Positions 37,222 to 46,482 of a stretch of 64,000 bases of DNA are shown here, piece by piece. The position numbers and the translations under genes were made by a program. Numbering within the stretch: position 1 is the stretch's first letter; each line of letters begins with the position of its first letter. Source of the stretch: Hymenolepis diminuta (taxonomy: Eukaryota > Platyhelminthes > Cestoda > Cyclophyllidea > Hymenolepididae); the NCBI GenBank assembly GCA_900708905.1, contig CAADRB010000007.1, positions 2,985,212 to 3,049,211 of the forward strand, read 5' to 3'. The notes below the pieces were generated by a model. The model did no database searches. It saw only the letters and a list, made by a program, of their open reading frames with translations, and was not told the origin of the DNA.

Positions 37222-38464
37222 TTGGCATGAAAGATACCGCGAGCAACAGATTCTTATGGATTATGTTTGACACGAGCACGAAGATAGTATCTGTTAAATT
37301 TTAATTATTCATTTAATTAATGAGTATTACAGTTGATAAATCCTTTTTGGAAGGAATAAATAAAATGTGCTTGATTTGTACCAAGATGCATTTTTCTGCT
37401 GGAGGTCATTCTAGGCGTTTAGGGAGTAAGTTTTATTGATTATAAATAAGTAAAGCAAGAATTGGGTTTCTTTAATTTCAGGAGCAAGTCACTTTGAATG
37501 TAACCAATGTAATATGTACGCCGGAAAATTTTACTTTCCTCTCCCTCATTATATTATTGACCACTATAGAATGTCAGAGGTACTCTTTCCATTACTAAGG
37601 CGAATAAAACATCGTAAACAGCTTTCATGAAGTTTCGTGTATCCATTAATAGTCGATCGCACTGTTGAATATTGATCAACTTGGTGAGTGGGGTGAAATT
37701 TCATCTTTTAAAACTTTTTATACAGATCCAAAAGAAGCCCATTCACATTGGTTTCCTTCCAGGCAGTACGTCAGTGTGGATTAAAGTTACAAATTATTTA
37801 GTATTGAAATGAGATTCTGGCTAGCCAGACTGTCAGTTAGTAGCCTATTAAAGTTAATGACGTAGAACGACAATTTCCCAGAGTGGATCCTTTATGCTTT
37901 CCTTTTAATCACTACTACTATAAAAAAATCTCATCAACGATTTACTGATGGCGTATCAGTGACTCATTCGCGAAGTCAGAGATCGAGAGTTTGATCCATA
38001 TCTGTGCCTGCCCATTGATAAGGATGGTCAACTTGACTAATTAAATTTAGCCAAAATCGAGATCACAACTTTCTAGTTTCTCAAGATAGAGGCTCCATGA
38101 TGTCACCCCCCCACACAAGCCCGATTTTTCGAAAGCGCTGTGCAAAATGGATTTGGAAAATGTTAATTTCAGTAGGCCTGAAAATTTGGTTATCGCACTA
38201 ATGTTACCTTTTACATGGTAGGATATTTAGATCTAACGATTGGTGAAATACAGGAATGTTGCGAGTGTCATAGTATTGGAATTCCGCAGTAATTTTTGAA
38301 CACTGGTATAACGCCCATGGTGGTATGTTAATTTATGGCAATCTGGAAGTCCATTTGGCAATTTCTGAGTCACTTTAATTTTGTTTTCTTTTTGCTTTAT
38401 TCTAGATTTTCCTATTGGAAAATCATTTTTTGTGACAGAATGGGTACATTTTAATAAAATATAA
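37222..38464 (+). pseudogene. Array copy 2: broken four-finger C2H2 gene
   Basis: All five exons of the family can be aligned: about 37,222-37,282, 37,351-37,425, 37,482-37,568, 38,222-38,322 and 38,406-38,464. The damage is extensive. Exon 1 has lost both cysteines and carries a stop in place of the first histidine (MDYV, stop, HEHE). Its donor GT is AT. Exon 2 keeps its 75-nt length but its acceptor AG is GG, and its finger histidine is arginine. Exon 3 is the best preserved and keeps a complete CX2CX12HX4H finger (FECNQCN ... PHYIIDH), but its donor GT is GA. Exon 4 keeps its cysteines, then carries a 4-nt deletion giving a stop; the EHWY-type end survives in another frame. In exon 5 the stop codon reads GAA, extending the frame to 38,464. 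No start codon or TATA box aligned to the intact copies was found. Confidence 0.75.
37947..38010 (+). repeat. tRNA-like repeat fragment in intron 3 of copy 2
   Basis: The sequence from gatggcgtatcagtgac to ctgtgcctgcc resembles a degenerate tRNA-derived repeat. It has an A-box-like start (TGGCGTATCAGTG, 37,949-37,961) and a B-box-like stretch (GAGTTTGATCC, 37,987-37,997) at roughly tRNA spacing. No cloverleaf with proper acceptor and T stems can be drawn, so it is not a working tRNA gene. A SINE-like fossil is the most likely reading. Confidence 0.3.
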
Positions 38465-39807
38465 TTCCCTGGATTTTCATTCCCTCTCTACTGTCTCTGG
38501 GATGCTTCCGGTGTTATTATTACTCACAGCAATATAAATATTTAACAAATTGTGCATGTGAGAAGCAATCAAAATGTATTATTTGGTTATTATTTATTAC
38601 TATTTAAGTTCCATACATAATAAAGAGGCGGATCAATATATGTTAACAGTAGTTTCATGGTATCAAAATCTAACTTCATTTAATTTTTTTGGATTCGGGT
38701 TGCACAATATTTACCAAATGGGAGGTGCACAGTGCAACAGTCACATTCCGTAATTTACAGCACATGCACATCTACGATGATCAATACTTAATGACCCATT
38801 TTTTAATTAAGAAGGTTTCGATCGCGCTACTTCTGTCCAAATTTTCTTACTGTGGTCGAGTAGACTAGTTGATTTTATGCGCTATTCAGAAGATTGCAGT
38901 TTTAACTTGACAGAGATCAGATAGTTACAAATTTTAAGTATTAAGCTTCTAAAGTTGATATTTAAAATCCATCATCTCAGGTCGCTAAATACTCAGCCTT
39001 ATTATATTGCAAAGTCAAGAGACTTAAAAGTAAATGAATACGTCCGTTAGACTAATTTGCATAAAGAACGTTCGTTTCACATGGTTTTAACTCACTGACG
39101 AAGGTGAAATACAAAGACTTGCTCTGTGTCCTAGATTTGAGACAAGATCATATCAATGTGAGGGACCACCGCAAATATGAGGGCAAGATGCCGTAGTTTG
39201 ATATTTTGAAATATAAATATTAAGTAAAGAGGAAATGACCTCACGAAATTGGAAATTTAAAAGTTAGGATATTTTAATAATCAGATTTTCCTTTTTTAAT
39301 TTCCTTTGCATACTCCACTTTTGACCTAAGTTTCATTTTTGTATCTTATTTAATAATGGGGTTAACTGATTCTTGAAAATTTATTAAAAAACGCATTTTT
39401 AAATGAAGAAAATTTGTACAATTCTTAAATAGCGTTTGTTGATCGACAATAAAATTCCTGTACCAGTATCAACGTTGATAGATTTAAATGTTATGTTCTA
39501 AAATTAAAATCAGCGGAGCATTCCTATATTTAATTATGTGATTTTGCTTTTCTCAGTGTCAATATTGTAGGTGTTTTTGACAGAATTTGCCATTTTGAAT
39601 ATTTTTTGTAAGAGGCTAGTTTTCAAATTAAATCCTTCCATAGTTACCACCGTGAAAAACAAAACTTCAGGTCAGTGTATTTAAACAAAAATTCTTATAA
39701 AAGTACTCGTCTCATCAGATTTTGTCCTTATTTCCCCTTATGATTTTATGTCTTAAAGCCAAGCAAATGTTTATTTGCAATTTTAAATTAGGTATCACTG
39801 CTAACTT
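38465..39807. other. Spacer between array copies 2 and 3
   Basis: No supported gene. The sequence is A+T-rich, with no finger-exon relic and no retroelement motif that I could recognise. Confidence 0.4.
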
Positions 39808-39815
39808 TATATAAA
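39808..39815 (+). promoter_or_regulatory. Candidate TATA box of zinc-finger copy 3
   Basis: TATATAAA lies 77 nt upstream of the copy 3 start codon, comparable to the TATATAAG 109 nt before copy 1. This is inference from position and from presence in front of both intact copies. Confidence 0.35.
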
Positions 39816-39884
39816 CAGTGTTATTTTTGAAAATAAAATTTATTTCTGTTCACAATATGAACAGACATTCTGAAGCTGCATGGC

Positions 39885-41519
39885 ATGGCCTTTTATAAAT
39901 GCAGAAATTGCTATGAAAAGTACCGCGGAAAACAGCTTTTCACGCTTCATGTTAAACATGAACATACAGGTACGGTCAACCCAGCGATTTTAGTGCTTTG
40001 TAGAAGAAGTACAGAAAATGTGTTTCGTTTGCCTTAAAATGAATTCGTCTATTGGAAACCTATTTCGACATTGTAGAAGTAAGTTTTATAAATATTTTGG
40101 TAATTCCCACTTTATTTTATAGAAGAAAAACACTTTGCATGCAATCGATGTAGTGGCCGTCCCAGAACATTTTACCGTCTTCTCGTTCATTATATTACCA
40201 ACCACTGTGGTATGTTCTCGAATATGATAGTCGTCTGCCTATTTATGAAACTATTATACAATATTATATTAACCAACGAGCCGAAGCGTATCTTTAGGTA
40301 AATTAATTTGAGATAAGTGGGTTTCTGGAAATCTGCGCCTTGTTATCCAAGAATTCAATTGTTCTTCTATCACTTCAGATTGATGAACATGTTTCCATAT
40401 TGCAATGCATTGTTTTCTTTTATATGAATATTATCTTAAAACGAAAGACGTTACATTTCACTGTCTTTGGGAAAATCGCTTGCATTCAGTTTCAAATTCG
40501 CATCGATACCCGATAGCTTAGCGAAATTCCCCATATTGATGATCAGCTCCCATAAGAATCCACTAAGAACGTTCTTCTGCGGGAATATATTCCTGAGATT
40601 ATCTTTCTTATGGCCTTTCGAATAGCTTTATGTTTATTTTACTAGAGGTGTTATAGATTCTCTAATATAAATAGTTTAATGGAGCATAGAAGTCACGAAG
40701 ACACCGCTTGGTTTTACAGATGCTGCAAGTAGCTGCCTCATTAACGTCTATTAGTGAATTTGTTACTTCTCTGCCACTCAATTTCTGCATCTCCTCTATC
40801 AACAACATCTTATCACTGGCCAGCTCTGTGTTGTCCTTTGTGAGGATAATCGAACAGCGTTTTGAAGAAACAAAAGCAACTTGTCATCATGTGAGAGTAA
40901 CCGGCGTACTTGATATGCCCAAGAGTGAGGGCTAGGATTCGGGTACGCTAGTTAAGCAGCGATATGTCCAGACAGCTAGATTCTTGACTGGCCAAACTCG
41001 CAGGCGTCTTTATTTGTCTCTTTCCAGTTGTAACTTGTCAAACATTCTAAGATATATTCATGTATAATTATTTTACCTCTGAGGTCTTTTTGGGTCCATT
41101 TGCGTATTTCACAATGTTTTACACGCAGTAGTACATGTTAAGTAAGAGGCAACGATATACATTTTCAGTCAGTGAACACCCAATGACGGATATGACAGTT
41201 CTCACTCGTTAGAATGACTTACATTCACCCATCAGAATTGTTACCAGGCATTGCAGAATATGACTTAATGAATTAAATTATAATACCGCTAATGGATTAT
41301 TACAATAGAATGCGTAGATCCCAAGGAACACCAAATGTACGAATGTTTCGAATGCCAAAGAAAAGAACGCGACGCAGAAATTATCGTTGAACACTGGTAT
41401 AGGACCCATGGGAGTGAGTTGTCTAATGCAAATCAATATTCTTAAAATTGTCTTAGGTGATATTTTTTAATTTTTTCACTTTAGGCATTCATATTGGAAG
41501 GTTTTTTTGCCTCCGTTAA
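39885..41519 (+). CDS. Four-finger C2H2 protein, array copy 3 (5 exons)
   Basis: Exons are 39,885-39,969, 40,004-40,078, 40,123-40,209, 41,309-41,413 and 41,485-41,519. Introns are 34, 44, 1,099 and 71 nt, GT-AG, all phase 1. Every exon is exactly as long as its partner in copy 1, and the 128-residue product keeps all sixteen zinc ligands at the same positions (C6 C9 H22 H27; C35 C38 H51 H57; C60 C63 H76 H81; C95 C98 H111 H116). By hand count about 70 of 128 residues match copy 1. Identity is highest in finger 4 (YECFEC, EHWYR) and the tail (HIGRFFCLR). The ATG at 39,885 is chosen over in-frame-breaking ATGs just upstream because it opens the finger frame two residues from the conserved K-C. 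The very small introns are typical of flatworm genes. Intact reading frame, splice sites and poly(A) signal suggest it is functional. Confidence 0.8.
40662..40888 (-). pseudogene. Antisense open frame inside intron 3 of copy 3
   Basis: The long intron 3 of copy 3 contains a less A+T-rich island open on both strands. The minus-strand frame looks more protein-like, with a helix-like segment (TELASDKMLLIEEMQKL) and a CSICKTKRC motif, ending at a TAG at 40,662-40,664. No start, splice partner or family could be assigned. It may be a fragment of an inserted, decayed gene, or simply noise. It is one reason this intron is more than twice as long as its counterpart in copy 1. Confidence 0.2.
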
Positions 41520-41537
41520 AATGTGCAGATTTTAATG

Positions 41538-41543
41538 AATAAA
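41538..41543 (+). terminator. Polyadenylation signal of copy 3
   Basis: A canonical AATAAA begins 19 nt after the copy 3 stop codon, implying a 3' UTR of only about 40 nt. Confidence 0.6.
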
Positions 41544-44500
41544 AATGTCTTGAGTCTTATTTGCGACATTTGTTTTTTTTAAAAATAAATACGGTTGAAT
41601 CATCATCAACTGATACTATTATAACTTCTCACTTGCCCTTTATTAAAGCTACGGCTACACAGACTCAAGGAAGAGGGAAAAACGACTTATATTTCAAGGC
41701 AGCTTTTTATTCATAAAATTACTTTACTTAAATGGGCCTGAATATGTAATAAGTGACTAGCCGATAATTGCAGCGACGCATTTACCTCATGCATTTCCGG
41801 GTGTGAGCGTGAGAATCCAATAATCGGTAGCCCAGAGCACGAGCGATGGAGCCTGCGAGTTTGTCTCGAGTGGAACGTAAATATTCGATTAGGGTACCTG
41901 ACAGATATAAATTAGTTTGGGATATTTAAAGTTTAAAATTAAAATAGGATATGCAGATGGCTATTAACGTGCATTTCCGCAAGATGAATGAAAATCGTTA
42001 TATTTAAATCCACTCTAACTCCTAGTGAAGCCACCTGGTATCAAGACCATATTAAATTGAGTATCTCTTTTCCTTCTTTAGACTACCAGGAAACGACAGC
42101 AGTGATAAGACAAAATATAAGGTTTAAAAAACGTGCATTTGATGATTGCAAATTGAGGAAAAAGGGAACAGAGGTAGTTAGGTAGTTTCTCAGTACTGAG
42201 AAAGGGAAATTGGAATTGTGAGGATCAGGCGAAATGAAATACGATAAGGCGATTGATCAATTTTGCGTTTTTCGTTCTTTGACAGATAGGAAGACCAGAA
42301 TTTAAGTTGAGTCGCGTGCACATTGGACAACGGAAAATGAATGAGAGGGAGAAGGAGAAAAGGGTTGGAAGTGAGATCGGGAATCCAAAGGATATTATAA
42401 AAGTGTCACTTGAACAAGTGGAATATAGGTTATTAGAAAAGGGGTTTCATCAATATACAACTAGTTTTGTACCCATAATTTTGATTAATTAAGCAAGACT
42501 GCCTCTATTATCTGTTAACACTCAAATGAATAGTCTCTGACTCTAAACTAAAATTTATGACCTTGAAGGGACGGTTGGCATCCTCTAGCCAAAGAAGATC
42601 ATTTATAAGACAAGCAAATTAGGATAACTGAGTTGCTATCTCCTACAAGTCGGGTATTTCATACCACACTGCTTAGCTCAACTATCTCTTACTCAGTAAG
42701 TATCATACTGAAAGGTCGAGTCGATGCTTTAATTCGGGCTTTTGTCTAAATGGACTAAATGATGGGAAATTTCTTTTCAAGGTTCAAATGGCTCAAACGC
42801 TACATTAGATTTCTTTGATTAGAAACCATCTTTAATATTACAAAGTTATTAAATATTATTTGATTTTACTTTTCTGTTTCACGATTTAATACCTAAACTG
42901 GATACTAGTATAAATAGCAACTTATTTTAAAATTTTAGATTCCTAAAATTGGATTTATTTTTATGTTGAATAAATCCCGTATAAATAAATCACTTTCAGC
43001 ATTTTATCATTAATAAAAGGATTAATTTATAAAATAATTTGTTTCAAATTGGGGAAGTGTTCGGCGAGAAAAAACACAAAAGCTTACGAAATCATAGGAT
43101 CTTACTGGAAAATGAACTAATGGTAAATCTTCTATTTTCTTTCACGTACCAAAATTGGTGTCTTTCCTAAAATAGGTCTTAATTTATCATATCTTACACA
43201 ATTTGGAAAACGGGAGAGAAGAATTAACAATTAAACACATGAAGGTAATTGTTCTTTCTATGTATAACATCCATGTGTCGATTAGAGATACAACAAAGTA
43301 GAAAAAGGCTACTGATCTAATACAGCGGGCACATGAACATTCGGTAGAATTGATTCGTCGGGAAAAAAGCAAATGACGGTGTTAATGTTTGTTATTAGGA
43401 TGGTTGCAATGCAACAGCAGAACAGCAAGAGTAATGAATGAATGATTCATTTAATGTCCGTTGTTAGGGCTTAATGGGAAATGGAAATTCTTTATATCTG
43501 GCCACATAATCAAATTTCTTTGAGTATTGAATCCCCTTGAGATCAAATCAATTCTGTTATCTCTGCAACAAATCGTAATAGATATCATTTATTAAGAAGT
43601 GATACTGTTAAGATATATTCTTGTGTGCAGTTCCAATGCGTAATAAATTAGCAAAGTTGCTGAAGGCGGACTGATTTAATTATGGAATTGGAAGAAAATT
43701 TAAAACCATCAAGAGTCTTATTTTATTTGAATGGCATTGTTTATCAGTGCTCATCCTGGAAAGACGGCTATTACGTTAAAACTCTTCTAATAAGAAATTT
43801 ATATTTTATAATTTGCAGACTTTTCCTGATAGACGCGTTTGAATGTTAAGTCATCCTCGCATATGATACTTTGTTCTCATCAAAGAATCCTATTCAAAGA
43901 AATGCGTCAAATTGGGAAATGAATTTTATAGTACATTTTTAAAGAAAGTTTAATGGTAGACCTTCTTGGAAATTAGAAAATAACACAACATAACCCTCAA
44001 AAGTGTGTAAAAGATTATATACAGAAACTAGGGCAGATTTTAATATAAAAAATTTGATTTTTAAAGAAAAAACTGATTCATTAGATTTGAAAAAGGGTAT
44101 GAAAGATAGTTCTGTGAGTGAGATCTATGAAGGCATTTATAGAGGCCGATAATCAAAATTTCTCTCCTGAAATTTGGTTTTCCAGCCATTCAGATGCTAT
44201 GAACTTTACAAGAACAGGATCCCAAAATGGGCCTCTCGCATTATTTGCACAAGCTTTCTGTCTTTTGCCCTCAGTTAGCCAAGGCACAATCTAAAACGAG
44301 TTTACGTTGAATAATGTCTATTCTATTTTTTCCTTTAAGTTTATTCATAAAATATTTCTATTAAGGGAGGTGATTAGTCATCACGTGCCGTAGATCTTGC
44401 TTCAAATTTAATCGGCAAGTCCTCAAATTACGGGAAGCAATTCCCATTCCTTTCCCAACTTTCAAGAGAGTATTACATTATCTTTGTTCGTCTCTGTATT

Positions 44501-45539
44501 TCATACAGATCTCAGATTGATTTTGGTTCACATATCCAATGTAATGTCTGTTGGATTCTCTTCCCATTCGTTTTCAAACATTTGATTAAAATCGACGGCA
44601 AATTCAGATATAACATTAAAAAGAAAATTAAATTGTTTTTGCATCAAGGGAAGTGCACTGTTACCCTGCTTCTCTCTGCCTTTCAAGGAATTAATTTACC
44701 ATTATTACTAGTTTGATATAGTAATAATCCTCGGATGATATGCTTTTTTGGGTTCTGATTGCATAAAGCCAGATGATAATCCATTCTTCTCGAAGTGGAC
44801 CTTAGTAGTTTGGAATATAAAAGTCAAATGTTGGTATGGCTTGAAAATGCAGGTAGTTACTGCCTAATTACCCAACCTAGAGAAATCCAAACAACTGTTC
44901 TAAGAATTTAAGAAAATTGTTGTTAGATGCTAATAGGACGCAGTCGAACATGGCCCAAGCCCGCAGTCTATGCTTTGCCTCGAGATAAGCAATTAATACT
45001 CTGGAGGTGGTCATTAAATCGCCTATCAGTCTTATCAGAGTGCGAGATCTTGACATCTTAACAGATAGTTCAGGAAAATTGTTAAATTAGACTTGAGTGT
45101 TAAATATTTTAGCCTTCCTTTTGCGCATTATTATGAGTCTGAATCAAAAGCAACTGTGACCGTAATTTAGAAGTAGTCAAATTTTATACACAGTATCCAA
45201 AGCAAGGAGCGTCTGACAAGATCAAATGGATGAATATTAGCATTGAAATAGGTTACCCGCTTATACAAGTAGTTTATCATATTAGATTATTATCAGTCAT
45301 CTTGTTGATTAGGGGAGTCATTAAAACTGTATAAATCCCACTAGAGAGTCTGAATTCCAATTTCGTTTAATGGTTTTCAAACAGGTATTCAATTGATTAT
45401 TGATTGATTTCAAGAGAACAGAGAACCAGCGTTCAAGTAAACACATCAAACTTAACCTCAACGAACAAAAAAGCTCAAACCCTTTCAATATTGAAGTCTT
45501 AAAATGTGGTTTTTTTTAATCTAGAATGAAATTTGTAAA
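41544..45539. other. Gene-poor stretch downstream of the zinc-finger array
   Basis: No supported gene and no fourth array copy. Open frames at 41,988-42,185 and 42,307-42,492 are short, charged and without recognisable domains, and I regard them as chance. No repeats of note. Confidence 0.45.
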
Positions 45540-46082
45540 TCCACTCAGTTTATATCCGCGTAAGAATTTTGTGGGATCTAATCAAGAGAGACTGTGACTA
45601 TTTCGGAGATAACAGGGTTGTGATATGTGGCAAACACACAATATTTATTACCTCTGACTATTTATACAATGCCAAATCAAAACAGACTTCGGTTGAAGCT
45701 AAATATTTTCGTGATATTCCCATTAGTTCTACTATCACTGTTTCTCATATACTAATTAAAAATTAACTTCTGTCTCCTGTTGTATCATTATCTCCTATAG
45801 AGCTTTCTACTGAAGTACCCAATAATTGTATGAGGTTGCATTCACCAGTCAGAGATAGTGTAATAGCAACGGATCTCACTCACTCTATAGAATTTTCCAT
45901 ACCTGAAATCGTTCCAGCACGACTAATCTCAAGTCTACTCTGAACAGGCAACAACCAGTCCGGAAATCATGTCGGCTTGATCACCCGACAAATCAAATGT
46001 ACTACCTTAAGGGATATAAAGGAGGTTGCTACATATTTCCCTCTCTCGGAACCCTTTTATAGTCCGCCAAGATCAAATCACT
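45540..46082 (+). pseudogene. Decayed reading frame, possibly Gypsy integrase C-terminus
   Basis: One plus-strand frame runs about 180 codons with only two internal stops (45,764-45,766 and 45,941-45,943), where around a dozen would be expected by chance. Its first part contains LIKRDCDYF, then VVICGKHTIFITSDYLYNA. That loosely recalls the C-terminal module of Gypsy integrases, where a glycine-lysine turn precedes a serine-aspartate-hydroxyl/leucine-lysine motif. A serine/proline-rich stretch follows, as is common at pol C-termini. If so, it lies upstream of the core fragment at 46,315 in reversed order, which needs two insertions or a rearrangement. The assignment is tentative; the low stop density is what is actually seen. 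Confidence 0.35.
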
Positions 46083-46314
46083 AAAGTGTCTTGATCAGCG
46101 TAACCATATTTGAGCTAAGCCAAAGCTAGTTTTTATCACAAACGATCGGCACTGGTGAATGATAAATGTAAAGAACCCGAGCAAATCATCCTTGCTAAAC
46201 TTGATTGTCACTCCAAGGAAACAGTATCAAAATTGATTGCACAAAATGCTGGTGAGGCCGTACTGTCTTATTATTAAGATCTTATATAACTCTTAGACTA
46301 AATTTCCTAGGTCG

Positions 46315-46482
46315 CAGATTGATCTGAGTCTGGCTGAACCTATCTGAGTAATCTATCATCTAGTTTTGGTTGATCATCATTAAAAGTGGTCTGAGATTAT
46401 ACCGATTAGGTTTACTACAAACGATACCGTCACTAACAGCCTCTACTAGTGCGTACCGAAAGTTAATGTGTCAGGAAAAATA
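46315..46482 (+). mobile_element. Ty3/Gypsy integrase core fragment
   Basis: A single plus-strand frame reads QIDLSLAEPI, stop, VIYHLVLVDHH, stop, KWSEIIPIRFTTNDTVT, then after a further stop CVPKVNVSGKI. This follows the Ty3/Gypsy integrase core in order: the aspartate-containing start, the LVLVD-x2-SKW-E signature, the hydrophobic/threonine stretch, and the VPK...VS segment that normally precedes the second catalytic aspartate, here missing. Three in-frame stops show it is dead. No reverse transcriptase or LTR was found near it. The sequence to about 46,750 remains less A+T-rich and may belong to the same insertion. Confidence 0.75.

Noticed and set aside
37726..37775. Stretch in intron 3 of copy 2 resembling the start of exon 4 or exon 5 (DPKEAH, PIHIG)
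   Set aside because: The matches are short and point to two different exons at once, so it is too weak to call a relic.
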